This document shows, in pieces, positions 19,959-29,133 of a DNA stretch of 64,000 bases; within the stretch, counting starts at the first letter, position 1, and each line of letters starts with the position of its first letter. Made by a program: the position numbers and the translations under genes. The DNA is from a bacterium D16-56. GTDB taxonomy: Bacteria > Bacillota > Clostridia > Lachnospirales > Lachnospiraceae. Location of the stretch: assembly GCA_003611875.1 (NCBI GenBank), contig RAYY01000022.1:1-64000 (forward strand), given 5' to 3'. The notes below the pieces were generated by a model, which had not been told where the DNA came from, made no database searches, and saw nothing but the letters and a program-made list of their open reading frames with translations.

Positions 19959-20912
19959 ATGGCGAAAGCAAAGAGGGGATTGGGAAAAGGTCTTGGTGCA
20001 TTTTTCGGAGAGGAAGTAATACAGGAAGTAGCGAAAGATCAAATAGGTGAAAAGAAAGAACAAGTAGATGGGAATACTAATGGGGAAGTAGCTTCTGAAG
20101 AAAAGGGACCGGAAAATGAAGGTGGAGAAATTTTTGTTAAGCTTTCATTGATTGAACCTAACCAGGACCAGCCAAGAAAAGATTTCCGAGAGGAACAGCT
20201 TCAGGAATTGGCAGATTCTATCCGACAGTACGGTGTCCTTCAGCCTTTGCTGGTACAGAAAAAGGGGGACTTGTATGAGATTATTGCCGGAGAGCGGCGT
20301 TGGAGAGCGGCAAAGCTGGCAGGGATTCGGGAAGTACCGGTGGTTATCCGAGAATATGGAAAACAACAGGCAATGGAAATCGCGCTGATTGAAAATGTGC
20401 AGCGAGAGGATTTGAATCCCATTGAGGAAGCGGTGGCTTATCAGAGACTGATTCAGGAATTTCATCTGAAGCAGGAAGAAATTGCTGAACGAGTATGTAA
20501 AAATCGCTCTACGATTACGAACAGTATGAGGCTTTTGAATTTAGTGCCAGAGGTACAGCAGATGTTGGTAGAAGGGGTACTTACCAGTGGTCATGCCAGA
20601 GCACTTTTGGCTGTTTCGGATGAAAAGCTTCAGCTAGAGTTAGCCAATAAGATTGTGAGAGAGCGTTTAAGTGTTCGGGAAGTAGAGAGGGTAGTGAAAG
20701 CGTTAGGAAAGACTAAGAAGAAGAAAGAAAAGGAAAAAGAAGATGAAGCTCTGGAGTTGATTTTTAAAAACCTAGAGGAACGAATGAAAACAGTGGTAGG
20801 GACAAAGGTAAATATTAATAGAAAAGATCGCAGCAAGGGGAAGATTGAAATTGAGTATTATTCAGAATCAGAGCTGGAGAGAATTGTAGAATTGATTGAA
20901 ACCATTGGATAG
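19959..20912 (+). CDS. parB: Chromosome partitioning protein ParB (Spo0J)
   Basis: CTP-dependent clamp that loads at parS. It is 317 aa. The N-terminus (MAKAKRGLGKGLGAFFGEE) is the ParA-stimulating tail, followed by a variable acidic linker. The ParB/Srx CTPase domain has IEPNQDQPRKDF and GERRWRAAKLAG, and the helix-turn-helix region reads RVCKNRSTITNSMRLLNL. The C-terminal dimerisation part is Lys/Glu-rich. It is co-transcribed with parA. Confidence 0.97.
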   Translation: MAKAKRGLGKGLGAFFGEEVIQEVAKDQIGEKKEQVDGNTNGEVASEEKGPENEGGEIFVKLSLIEPNQDQPRKDFREEQLQELADSIRQYGVLQPLLVQKKGDLYEIIAGERRWRAAKLAGIREVPVVIREYGKQQAMEIALIENVQREDLNPIEEAVAYQRLIQEFHLKQEEIAERVCKNRSTITNSMRLLNLVPEVQQMLVEGVLTSGHARALLAVSDEKLQLELANKIVRERLSVREVERVVKALGKTKKKKEKEKEDEALELIFKNLEERMKTVVGTKVNINRKDRSKGKIEIEYYSESELERIVELIETIG

Positions 20913-20929
20913 CGAGGAGAGTGCATTGG

Positions 20930-21439
20930 ATGGATGGAACCAATATATTGGATTATTTTGGGATTGACCCTTTCTATATAATGCTTGGACAAACAGTCCT
21001 GACACTTATACTTTTGATCGTTGTGATTGTTTGTATTTTTAAGATAAAACGACTTTACAGAAGCTATGATTATTTTATGAGAGGAAAAGATGCAGAGACT
21101 TTAGAGGATATTATTATTGATCATATCCATGATATTCAGGAATTGAAATCTCAGGATCGTGCTAATAAGGATCAAATTCGCATAAATAATAAAAATATGA
21201 GGGCATCTTTTCAAAAATTCGGGATGGTAAAATATAATGCATTTAAGGGGATGGGAGGAAATCTAAGTTTTGCATTTGCTTTGCTTGATTATACAAATAC
21301 AGGATTTATAATGAATTCAGTTCACAGCAGAGAAGGATGCTATCTTTATCTGAAGGCGGTTGATCGTGGTCAGACGGAGATACTTCTAGGAAATGAGGAG
21401 AAAGAAGCGCTGGAGCAGGCGTTGGGATATAAAGAGTAA
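20930..21439 (+). CDS. DUF4446 membrane protein downstream of parB
   Basis: A 169-aa protein with one N-terminal transmembrane helix (about 16-38, TVLTLILLIVVIVCIFKI), a coiled charged segment, and the conserved DUF4446 core (FQKFGMVKYNAFKGMGGNLSFAFALLDYTNTGF). The function is unknown; the gene commonly follows parB in Clostridia. The ATG at 20930 has the RBS GAGGAG ten bases before it; a GTG at 20921 in frame abuts that RBS and is less likely. Confidence 0.85.
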   Translation: MDGTNILDYFGIDPFYIMLGQTVLTLILLIVVIVCIFKIKRLYRSYDYFMRGKDAETLEDIIIDHIHDIQELKSQDRANKDQIRINNKNMRASFQKFGMVKYNAFKGMGGNLSFAFALLDYTNTGFIMNSVHSREGCYLYLKAVDRGQTEILLGNEEKEALEQALGYKE

Positions 21440-21499
21440 AAATAAAAGCAGCTGTTCAGATGATTGAAGGGTTGTAAAATAAGTTTGGGGACAAGTATA

Positions 21500-23179
21500 A
21501 TGAGGGAGCAGAAAAAAAACAGAAGTCAGGAACGTCGGGAGCGTTTTGAGGAGATTTATATCCATACCTTTCAGAAAACATATGACCACATACGATTATT
21601 GATTGCAGATGAAAAGAAAGCTAAAAAATTATTGATTCTCACATATGCGGATGTGTATTCTAATATGGAGGATCTTTTTGGAAAGGGTAATGTGACAGGG
21701 TGGATACAAGAAAAGGCTGATGGAATCGCAGAAATGAAAATGGAAATTTCACCTGAGCAGATTCGATCTGCTCGGATGAAAGAAAACATGAAAAAAAATA
21801 GCATTTTGAAAAGTGGAAATTCAGCAAAGGAAAAGAAAAGTCTGGATGAGACTTCTGTTTTTTTGGAAATAGAGGATTATCTGAAGCTGGATGAAAATAT
21901 GGATTTGAATGGTGAATCATCTAAAATATGGATGATCGTAAAGAATGTTTTTGCCTTTGGATTTTTAGCGGCTGCAGTTGGCGCTATAGTCGTTGGAGCT
22001 GATAAAATAAAAAAACAGATAGATTTAATTAGGGCACCATTCTTAGAATCCATGTCCAGGGAGGAGGATCTGCTGGAAGCACAGAAAAACCAGAAAAAGC
22101 ATATTAAAATTGCAAATAAAATTGTCTATTTGTCCGAGGTGGGACAGGTTCTGTATTCGATCCCTTTAGAACAGACAGAGTGGGCATCAGAGAGTCCTGA
22201 TAATTCCGAGATTCAGGCAGGAAGAGGAGGATGGGTTTATTATCTTCCTTGCCCGGAGCGAGAGGATTCTGTGTTGACAAAGGTTTCCCCCAGTTTGTTT
22301 CATACTTTGTACCGCATAAAAAACGGAAAGGAAGAAATTGAAATTATTTCTCAGGAAGTAGAGGATTATTGTATTCTGGAAGATAAGATTTATATAGAAA
22401 GCTTTGACCGAATACAAGTACTGGAAAGTACGGATCAATATGATATAATGGTTCCAAAACAATATATTGAAATAGAAAATTGTGAGTTCTATCTGCGGGA
22501 TATGTTAGGACGAACATTAGACCGTGAGGAAGACGGAAATATCCATTACGGAGATCGTATTCTTCAAATGGATTCAGACAGAATCGCAGATGTAGTTCAA
22601 ATGGAGCAAAAAAAGAACAATAGTGTTTTTGAACTTCGGGAGCAGGAGGACAGCAATCAAGTTATATATCGGATCACGGGAGACGTGGAGGAATTATTTA
22701 TTAAAGAGGGTATCAGTATTGATAGTTTTTGTATTGTAGGAGATTGGTTGTATTACAGTACTTTTATACGAAGAGGAGGATCCGGAAGAAACTACAGCAA
22801 AATATTCCGTAAATCTTTAGTTGGAGATTATAGTACAGAAGAAGTTCATCGTGAATTTACCGGAAGAATCAATCAGATGTATTATTGCCAGGATAATGAT
22901 CAGATATATGGAAATTATTTTCCCACAAACTGGATGAATCATTATGGCGTAATTGCTGTGATTGAAATGAATGGAGATATGAGCTATCTGGATGATAAGG
23001 AGCAACGCGCTATGAGGGAAACTACGGGAAATGATATTTTGGAGTTTATTATGATGAAGGATCATCAGGTGTATTGTTATTGGAAGGATTTTAATTGGGA
23101 GAAGGGGAAGGAGCCGGAAATACTTTGGAGAGACGTGATTGTGATTTCGGACAGCAATCGAGTCAGGATGAAGAATTAA
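21500..23179 (+). CDS. Membrane protein with sigma-region-2-like N-terminus and a large outer domain
   Basis: A 559-aa protein not matched to a named family. The N-terminal 75 residues (FEEIYIHTFQKTYDHIRLL, KKAKKLLILTYADVYSNM, then WIQEKADGIAE) resemble region 2 of an ECF sigma factor, but no region 4 follows. A linker leads to one transmembrane helix (about 143-166), and the remaining 390 residues are mainly beta-prone with recurring YYL/GDWLYYS/YRI segments like DUF5050-type propellers. Topology would be inside-N, outside-C. The ATG at 21500 is preferred (TTGGGG RBS); a TTG at 21464 is in frame. It is 60 bp after the DUF4446 gene, probably in the parAB operon. Confidence 0.7.
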   Translation: MREQKKNRSQERRERFEEIYIHTFQKTYDHIRLLIADEKKAKKLLILTYADVYSNMEDLFGKGNVTGWIQEKADGIAEMKMEISPEQIRSARMKENMKKNSILKSGNSAKEKKSLDETSVFLEIEDYLKLDENMDLNGESSKIWMIVKNVFAFGFLAAAVGAIVVGADKIKKQIDLIRAPFLESMSREEDLLEAQKNQKKHIKIANKIVYLSEVGQVLYSIPLEQTEWASESPDNSEIQAGRGGWVYYLPCPEREDSVLTKVSPSLFHTLYRIKNGKEEIEIISQEVEDYCILEDKIYIESFDRIQVLESTDQYDIMVPKQYIEIENCEFYLRDMLGRTLDREEDGNIHYGDRILQMDSDRIADVVQMEQKKNNSVFELREQEDSNQVIYRITGDVEELFIKEGISIDSFCIVGDWLYYSTFIRRGGSGRNYSKIFRKSLVGDYSTEEVHREFTGRINQMYYCQDNDQIYGNYFPTNWMNHYGVIAVIEMNGDMSYLDDKEQRAMRETTGNDILEFIMMKDHQVYCYWKDFNWEKGKEPEILWRDVIVISDSNRVRMKN

Positions 23180-23235
23180 TGGATAAGATTAAAGGATAGA
23201 ATAAAAGAAAAATAGAAGAAAAATAGAAGATGAAA

Positions 23236-23282
23236 AAAGCCGAGGGAAAAGCAAACAGGAATTGCTTTTCCTCCGGCTTTTT
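23236..23282. terminator. Bidirectional terminator
   Basis: A 19-bp stem with two mismatches (AAAGCCGAGGGAAAAGCAA at 23236-23254 with 23262-23280) and a 7-nt loop, with an A-run before and a T-run after. It ends both the plus-strand membrane protein gene and the converging minus-strand small gene. Confidence 0.9.
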
Positions 23283-23511
23283 ATGATTCATCAAAAGCGA
23301 CAATAACATAAAAGCCTCTGTCATTTTCACGAATTTCTTTTACAATTCCTTTTCTGGATTTAATTCGGTCACGGGCAGGAAAACAGCCGGACATGGCTAC
23401 GGCTGGTTCGATTATGTAGCTGTAGGTAACACCTTCCCGTTCTATGATTTCTACCTCATCACCGGCTTTTACAAGACCTTGGCGTTCCATCTTAAATTCT
23501 ACTTCTCTCAT
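23281..23511 (-). CDS. Small hypothetical protein, 76 aa
   Basis: No family recognised. The protein is charged, with a probable small beta-barrel look (VKAGDEVEIIEREGVTYSY, then RKGIVKEIRENDRGFYVIVAFDE), similar in pattern to SH3-like or translation-factor-type folds. It has no signal peptide or membrane segment. The RBS AAGGAGG precedes the ATG and a TATAAT-type -10 lies at 23580-23585. Its own terminator and RBS support it being a real gene. Confidence 0.7.
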   Translation of the reverse strand: MREVEFKMERQGLVKAGDEVEIIEREGVTYSYIIEPAVAMSGCFPARDRIKSRKGIVKEIRENDRGFYVIVAFDES

Positions 23512-23706
23512 ATTTACTTGCCTCCTTTTTCATTTGATTCATTTACAGAGAGCCCTGTACCTTTGTAAGTTTTTTATTGATTATATCATAAAAATAGTTA
23601 TCATTCTATTAGATTTATGGTAGTATTTTAATGAGGTTGGAAAATAATTGGTTCACTGGTGTAAATAGAAACCATATATGATAATATAAGAGGAAAAGAG
23701 AAAAAG

Positions 23707-25209
23707 ATGGATAGAGAAAAGCTATTGTTGGAAAGATTGAAGAATTATAGAGATTCTGGAAGATACCCTTTTCATATGCCTGGACACAAGAGACAAGATA
23801 AGGGTTTTTTGAGGGAGTTTCCTAACCCATTTTCTATTGATATTACGGAAATAGAAGGATTTGATAATCTTCATCATCCAGAAGGTATTTTGAGGGAATC
23901 GATGGAATGGGCTGCCAGAATCTACGGAGCAGATAAAAGTTATTATCTGATTAATGGCAGCAGCGGGGGAATATTAAGTGCAATCTGCGGGACTGTACCA
24001 CCTGGCGGAAAGATAATAATAGCGAGAAATTGTCATAAATCGGCATATCATGGAGTTATCCTCAATAATTTAAAAACAGAAGCCATTTATCCACAAATTG
24101 TAGAAAAATTGTGGATAAATGGCGAAATCTCAGCTAATAATGTGGAAAAGGTATTGGATGATCATTCGGATGTGAAAGCTGTCATGGTGGTTTCTCCTAC
24201 TTATGAAGGAATTGTATCAAATATTCATGAAATTGCCAAGATAGTACACAAAAAGAAGATTCCGTTGATTGTAGATGAAGCTCATGGAGCACATTTTTCT
24301 GTGGAAGGAATGGGAAATCAAGAGACAGGGGGTAGTGGGATCCGAAAAGACAGATTATTTCCCATTTCTGCGATTCAATGTGGCGCGGATATTGTGATTC
24401 AAAGTTTACATAAAACATTACCATCTTTTACGCAGACTGGGATTCTGCATGTAAAGAAAGGTTATGTGGATGTGGATCGATTAGAATGGTATTTACAGGT
24501 TTTTCAGAGCAGCAGTCCTTCTTATGTTTGGATGGCGGGAATTGAGAGATGTATTTTTGAGATGGCAGAATACGGGAAAGACTATTTTGAGAAATTTGGA
24601 AAACGATTGATAAAATTGAGAAAAAGTTTGAAGAAAATGAAGTACTTGAGCCTTTTAGATAAGGATGGGGAAATGGAAAGTGGAATGTATGATCTGGATC
24701 TTTCCAAAATCGTGGTTTCCTGCAAGAATATGTTTCTTGGAGGAGCAGAGTTAGGAAGGCGGCTGAGAGAGGAATATAATCTGGAGATGGAAATGTGCGG
24801 GGTGGATTATGTGGTGGCAATAACTACATTTTTAGATACACAGGAAGGTCTGGACAGGCTGGAATATGCTTTTTTAGAAATTGACAGAAAAATGGACTCG
24901 GCGGAAAATGTAAAAGATCATGAAGAAAGGATTAAAAGAGAAATACAATGTAATGATCATTTGTTAAGTGTAATGACCTTGGGAGAGGCTATGCAAAGGG
25001 AATGGGAGGAAAAGCTAATATCTGACTGTATTGGTAGAATTTCGGCAGAATTTGTATATTTGTATCCGCCTGGAATCCCGATTATTTTACCTGGAGAGAG
25101 GATTACAGAAAAAATTGTAAGACAGATTGATGATTATAAAAAAATGAGATTATTGGTACAGGGAATGGCAGATGACAAGGGAGAATACCTGAGGGTGTGT
25201 AAGAAATAG
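23707..25209 (+). CDS. Orn/Lys/Arg decarboxylase-family PLP enzyme
   Basis: A 500-aa fold-type I PLP enzyme of the small clostridial/Bacillus SpeA-YaaO class. The N-terminus has PFHMPGHKRQDKG, the PLP lysine motif is QSLHKTLPSFTQTG, and VDEAHGAH holds the Asp that contacts the pyridine nitrogen. The C-terminal part (AFVYLYPPGIPIILPGERIT-like segment) is typical. The substrate (Arg, Lys or Orn) cannot be told. In Bacillus yaaO sits beside tmk near the origin, as here. A polyamine product would fit the potABCD genes at 51-55 kb. The coding region holds an inverted pair of DnaA boxes. Confidence 0.88.
   Translation: MDREKLLLERLKNYRDSGRYPFHMPGHKRQDKGFLREFPNPFSIDITEIEGFDNLHHPEGILRESMEWAARIYGADKSYYLINGSSGGILSAICGTVPPGGKIIIARNCHKSAYHGVILNNLKTEAIYPQIVEKLWINGEISANNVEKVLDDHSDVKAVMVVSPTYEGIVSNIHEIAKIVHKKKIPLIVDEAHGAHFSVEGMGNQETGGSGIRKDRLFPISAIQCGADIVIQSLHKTLPSFTQTGILHVKKGYVDVDRLEWYLQVFQSSSPSYVWMAGIERCIFEMAEYGKDYFEKFGKRLIKLRKSLKKMKYLSLLDKDGEMESGMYDLDLSKIVVSCKNMFLGGAELGRRLREEYNLEMEMCGVDYVVAITTFLDTQEGLDRLEYAFLEIDRKMDSAENVKDHEERIKREIQCNDHLLSVMTLGEAMQREWEEKLISDCIGRISAEFVYLYPPGIPIILPGERITEKIVRQIDDYKKMRLLVQGMADDKGEYLRVCKK
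24083..24122. other. Inverted pair of consensus DnaA boxes within the decarboxylase gene
   Basis: A perfect 14-bp inverted repeat (CCATTTATCCACAA 24083-24096 with 24109-24122, 12-nt loop) contains TTATCCACA (24087-24095) and TGTGGATAA (24110-24118), both exact DnaA-box consensus. The codons still read a normal protein (AIYPQIVEKLWINGE). It lies about 15 kb from dnaA. Confidence 0.7.
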
Positions 25210-25212
25210 AAT

Positions 25213-25269
25213 AGCGCTGCTCAAAAATCAATTACATAGCCTGTCATGTGCCTGATTTTGAGCAGTGCT
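25213..25269. terminator. Hairpin between the decarboxylase gene and tmk
   Basis: AGCGCTGCTCAAAAATCA (25213-25230) pairs with TGATTTTGAGCAGTGCT (25253-25269) with one mismatch and one bulge. No strong T-run follows, so termination is likely but not certain. The rest of the spacer to 25388 shows nothing clear. Confidence 0.6.
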
Positions 25270-25388
25270 GTTGAAGAAAAATCCTGCAGATTATCTATAA
25301 GTGATTTCAGGACAGTTTTTAAAAGAAGGAAATGCCGCAAGGCTCGGCAATGCTACAATATATGCCTGCCTGTGATTGCTGTTTCTGT

Positions 25389-26090
25389 TTAAAGCAAAAG
25401 TCCGCATTTTCTGATTGTGGAAATAATCTGTTCCTGAATCCTTTCAGGAGGTAACATATGGCCAGCTTCATCACAGCAGGAAACAATCTTTATGTTAGTT
25501 TCTGTTTCAGCCAATGTCAGATAGATCTGGCGGCAGCAGGAGAGCAGGGAGGAGGATTGTTCATATATATCTAAGCCTTTTACATAGGAGCGTTCTTCTT
25601 TTTTTAAAACATTGTCCCTGGAATCTTTTACCGGGGTTTCCAGGAAGATATACAGATTGGGAATGGGAAGATGTAATTGCTCATATTCCAGCTTAAATAC
25701 CCAGTTAATAAAATCCTGATTCATGCCATGATACTGACGGGCAGTCTGATATACGGCATTGGAAAGGGTATAGCGGTTAAAGAGAATGTAGTCGTAGTCC
25801 TGCCAGTTTTGATTAGATAAGGTATTCCATCTGTCAAGTGCATACCAAAGACACATGGATTTGGTATCTACATTCATTGCAGTAATGCCGGATTGATTTC
25901 CGGAAAGCATTTTTCCAATTTCCACACCAAAAAAGCTTTCGTATTGGGGAAAATCAAGCATTAGGATTTGTTTGCCGAGACTTTTTATGTGGGTGTATAA
26001 CAATGAGGATTGAACGGTTTTGCCGGAGCCATCCAGACCTTCCAGGGCAAGGATAATGGGGGATTGGAGGGGTTGCGTGTTTGTGCTCAT
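25389..26090 (-). CDS. tmk: Thymidylate kinase-like dTMP kinase
   Basis: Phosphorylates dTMP to dTDP. It is 233 aa, slightly longer than usual. The P-loop is EGLDGSGKTVQSSL (about 17-30), the substrate Arg lies in LDRWN, and the lid region is KKEERSYVKGLDIYE. It is on the strand opposite to holB, unlike Bacillus where tmk and holB are in one operon; here the two are divergent. An ATG with a weak RBS (AAAATCC/TATGAGC region) marks the start. Confidence 0.9.
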   Translation of the reverse strand: MSTNTQPLQSPIILALEGLDGSGKTVQSSLLYTHIKSLGKQILMLDFPQYESFFGVEIGKMLSGNQSGITAMNVDTKSMCLWYALDRWNTLSNQNWQDYDYILFNRYTLSNAVYQTARQYHGMNQDFINWVFKLEYEQLHLPIPNLYIFLETPVKDSRDNVLKKEERSYVKGLDIYEQSSSLLSCCRQIYLTLAETETNIKIVSCCDEAGHMLPPERIQEQIISTIRKCGLLL

Positions 26091-26127
26091 AAGGATTTTA
26101 CATGCCTTTCTTTGTTTGATAGATATG

Positions 26128-26156
26128 ATATTATCATAGGAAAATTAATTTTTCAA
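26128..26156 (-). promoter_or_regulatory. tmk promoter
   Basis: Minus-strand -35 TTGAAA (26151-26156), 17-bp spacer, -10 TAATAT (26128-26133), about 40 bp before the tmk start. Confidence 0.7.
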
Positions 26157-26252
26157 CCATAAAACATCGGAAATGACGTATGACTGGAAATGGATTTTTC
26201 TATACAGATGTTTGATTTTATGTTATACTTTTTTATGATGAAAGGAGCTGAC

Positions 26253-27287
26253 ATGGCTGGTTTTGAAGAGATTCTTGGACATGATTCAATAAAAAGACAT
26301 CTTCAGAGGGCTGTGGAGACAGGAATGGTTTCCCATGCGTATATTTTGAATGGAGAAGATGGAATGGGGAAAAAGTCTTTGGCCTGTGCGTTTGCGCTTG
26401 CCCTTCTCTGCGAGAATCGAAAAGCAGAAGGTTGTATGGAATGTCATGCCTGCAGACAGGTATTAAGCGGTAATCATCCGGATCTGATTTTTGTGACGCA
26501 TGAAAAGCCTAACAGTATTGGTGTTGATGATGTGCGGGAACAGATCAATGATACGATTCGAATTATGCCATACAGCAGCAGTTATAAAATCTATATCATA
26601 GATGAATCAGAAAAGATGACAGTGCAGGCGCAGAATGCCCTTTTGAAGACGATTGAGGAACCTCCTTCTTATGGGGTTCTGATTCTTTTGACTACCAGCC
26701 AGGAGGCATTTCTTCCCACCATTCTTTCCCGATGTATTAAGCTGAAGCTAAAGCCTTTACGGGATGAAATGGTGAAGAATTATCTGATGGAAAAGCTTCA
26801 GACAGAAGAAAATGATGCAGGGATGTATACAGCCTTTGCCCAGGGAAATTTAGGAAGGGCAATTTCCATTGCGGCATCAGAGGATTTTCGGATCATGCTT
26901 CAGAGTGTTCTGGATCTGCTTAAAAGGATTGGACAAATGGATATTTCTGAATTGCTTGATTATATCCGCAGAATAAAGGAAGACAAGCTGGATGCTGAAG
27001 AATGTCTGGATTTGATGCAGCTTTGGTATCGGGATGTTTTGATTTATAAAGCAACACAGGATAAGGAGCTGCTTATTTTTAAAGGTGAGTGCAGGGCTGT
27101 AGAGGATATCAGCAGCAGATGTGCCTATGATGGACTGGAAAGGATTTTAGATACGATTACAAGGACAAGAATGCGCTTAAATTCTAATGTAAATATGGAG
27201 TTGGCTATGGAATTTTTGCTGTTGTCCATGAAAGAAAATTACGGTGGCAGGAATATGAGCCAGGTGAATGTGAAAGAAGGAGAATAA
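26253..27287 (+). CDS. holB: DNA polymerase III delta-prime subunit
   Basis: Clamp loader subunit. It is 344 aa. The AAA+ fold shows a P-loop-like GEDGMGKKSLA, zinc-binding cysteines in the pattern CENRKAEGCMECHACRQVL, and the SRC motif (LSRCIKLKL). The ATG at 26253 follows AAAGGAG; the open frame continues 63 bp upstream through promoter-like sequence (TATACT). It is the first gene of a plus-strand group with ricT (5 bp later). Confidence 0.94.
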   Translation: MAGFEEILGHDSIKRHLQRAVETGMVSHAYILNGEDGMGKKSLACAFALALLCENRKAEGCMECHACRQVLSGNHPDLIFVTHEKPNSIGVDDVREQINDTIRIMPYSSSYKIYIIDESEKMTVQAQNALLKTIEEPPSYGVLILLTTSQEAFLPTILSRCIKLKLKPLRDEMVKNYLMEKLQTEENDAGMYTAFAQGNLGRAISIAASEDFRIMLQSVLDLLKRIGQMDISELLDYIRRIKEDKLDAEECLDLMQLWYRDVLIYKATQDKELLIFKGECRAVEDISSRCAYDGLERILDTITRTRMRLNSNVNMELAMEFLLLSMKENYGGRNMSQVNVKEGE

Positions 27288-27292
27288 CAGAT

Positions 27293-28201
27293 ATGGTAAC
27301 AGTCATTGGAGTCAGGTTTCGAAGCGGAGGAAAGGTATATTATTTTGGGCCGGGGGAATTGAATATTAAAAGCGGAGAACACGTAATTGTGGAAACAGCC
27401 CGGGGCGTGGAATATGGATATGTGGTATTGGGCAACAGGGAAATAGAGGATGGAAAGGTAATACAGCCTTTAAAGTCTGTGATACGTATGGCTACAGCTG
27501 AGGATAATGCCAGAGAGGAAAATAACCGGAAAAAGGAGAAGGATGCCTTCGGAATTTGCCAGGAGAAGATCCGCAAGCATGGTCTTGAGATGAAGCTGAT
27601 TGATGTGGAATATACCTTTGATAATAATAAGATTCTGTTTTATTTTACGGCTGACGGGAGGATTGATTTCCGGGAATTGGTAAAGGATCTTGCATCTGTG
27701 TTTAAAACCAGAATTGAGCTTAGGCAGGTAGGGGTCAGGGATGAGACGAAGATTGTAGGCGGTGTGGGAATCTGCGGAAGAGAGCTTTGCTGTCATTCTT
27801 ACCTTTCAGAATTTATTCCCGTGTCCATCAGAATGGCAAAGGAGCAGAATCTTTCCTTGAATCCAACTAAAATATCCGGTGTGTGCGGAAGGCTTATGTG
27901 CTGTCTGAAAAATGAGGAGGAGACTTATGAATATCTGAATAGCAAGCTTCCTGGCGTGGGAGATTTTGTTACCACAGATGACGGACTGAAGGGTGAGGTA
28001 CACAGTGTGAATGTCCTGCGTCAGCAGGTAAAGGTTATTGTGACGGTAGACCATGATGAGAAGGAGATTCGGGAGTATAAAGTGGATCAATTACGGTTTA
28101 AGCCAAGGAGAAAAAGGAAAAAGACAGAGGTGGAGGATGCGGAGCTTAAAAAGCTGGAGGCTCTGGAAAAAAGAGAGGGTAAGTCAAAGCTGGATGAATA
28201 A
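27293..28201 (+). CDS. ricT: PSP1-domain regulator RicT (YaaT)
   Basis: A 302-aa protein. The central PSP1 domain has a conserved cysteine set in GGVGICGRELCCHSYL and GVCGRLMCCLKNEE. In Bacillus, RicT with RicA and RicF forms an Fe-S complex that stimulates RNase Y processing and phosphorelay. The C-terminus is Lys/Glu-rich. The gene order holB-ricT-(methyltransferase)-rsmI matches Bacillus yaaT-yabB-yabC, with yabA missing. Confidence 0.93.
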   Translation: MVTVIGVRFRSGGKVYYFGPGELNIKSGEHVIVETARGVEYGYVVLGNREIEDGKVIQPLKSVIRMATAEDNAREENNRKKEKDAFGICQEKIRKHGLEMKLIDVEYTFDNNKILFYFTADGRIDFRELVKDLASVFKTRIELRQVGVRDETKIVGGVGICGRELCCHSYLSEFIPVSIRMAKEQNLSLNPTKISGVCGRLMCCLKNEEETYEYLNSKLPGVGDFVTTDDGLKGEVHSVNVLRQQVKVIVTVDHDEKEIREYKVDQLRFKPRRKRKKTEVEDAELKKLEALEKREGKSKLDE

Positions 28202-28226
28202 GTAAGAATATTTTGGTTGGAGAATT

Positions 28227-28988
28227 ATGAAAGAAAATGGTGAAAAAATAGAAAAGGTTCTGATCAGGGAGGATGAAAGGGTTGATGACCTGCAAAGGAA
28301 CCATTATCAGATTATTCAAAAGAAAAAGGGATTTTGTTTTGGAATGGATGCTGTTCTTTTGTCAGGGTTTGCTCAGGTGAAGGAGAGGCAGCTTGTGATT
28401 GACCTTGGCACCGGAACGGGGATTATCCCCATTCTCTTAGAAGCAAAGACCAGGGGAAAGCATTTTACTGGTTTGGAAATCCAGGAGTCCATAGCAGAAA
28501 TGGCTTTCAGAAGCGTATGTCTGAATAGGCTTCAGGATCGTGTTGAGATTGTACAGGGAGATATTAAGGAAGCCAGTCGTATATTCGGCAAGGCTTCTTT
28601 TGATGTGGTTACATCAAATCCCCCTTATATGGCAGGAAATCACGGTATTCAAAATACGAATCAGGTAAAGGCAATTTCTCGGCATGAGATTCTTTGTAGT
28701 CTGGAGGATGTGGTGCGGGAAGCAGCGCTGCTTTTAAAACAGGGAGGATGCTTTTATATGGTGCATCGTCCGCGCCGTTTGGTGGAGATTCTCTGTGTAT
28801 TGAGGGAATATGGGCTGGAGCCAAAGAGAATCAAGATGGTGCATCCTTTTATAAAGGATAAAGCGAATATGGTGTTGATTGAAGCGGTAAAGGGAGGAGG
28901 AGCTATGATGAAAATAGAAGCGCCAGTGGTTGTATTTCAGGAGCCAGGAGTGTACTCAGAAGAAATCAGAACTGTTTATGGATACTAA
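28227..28988 (+). CDS. SAM-dependent N6-adenine methyltransferase (TrmN6/YabB-like)
   Basis: A 253-aa class I methyltransferase. The SAM motif is DLGTGTGIIPILL, and the N6-adenine catalytic motif is NPPYM in VTSNPPYMAG. E. coli TrmN6 (YfiC) methylates A37 of tRNA-Val; the Bacillus homologue is YabB. The RNA target here is inferred from homology and context only. Confidence 0.88.
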   Translation: MKENGEKIEKVLIREDERVDDLQRNHYQIIQKKKGFCFGMDAVLLSGFAQVKERQLVIDLGTGTGIIPILLEAKTRGKHFTGLEIQESIAEMAFRSVCLNRLQDRVEIVQGDIKEASRIFGKASFDVVTSNPPYMAGNHGIQNTNQVKAISRHEILCSLEDVVREAALLLKQGGCFYMVHRPRRLVEILCVLREYGLEPKRIKMVHPFIKDKANMVLIEAVKGGGAMMKIEAPVVVFQEPGVYSEEIRTVYGY

Positions 28989-29133
28989 GAAAGTGTCTCT
29001 CATACTATTTTGTGCTTTGAAGTGTGCACAGCATTGAAGGAAAGGGTGAAAGAAAAACGTTTCCCCTAGCACAATTTAGAGAAAAAGATGAAAGAAGATT
29101 GATAAGATGGAGCCGGAAGATAAAGGAGAAGGA

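Noticed and set aside
21464-21499. TTG start for the sigma-like membrane protein
   Set aside because: No RBS before it; the ATG at 21500 has one.
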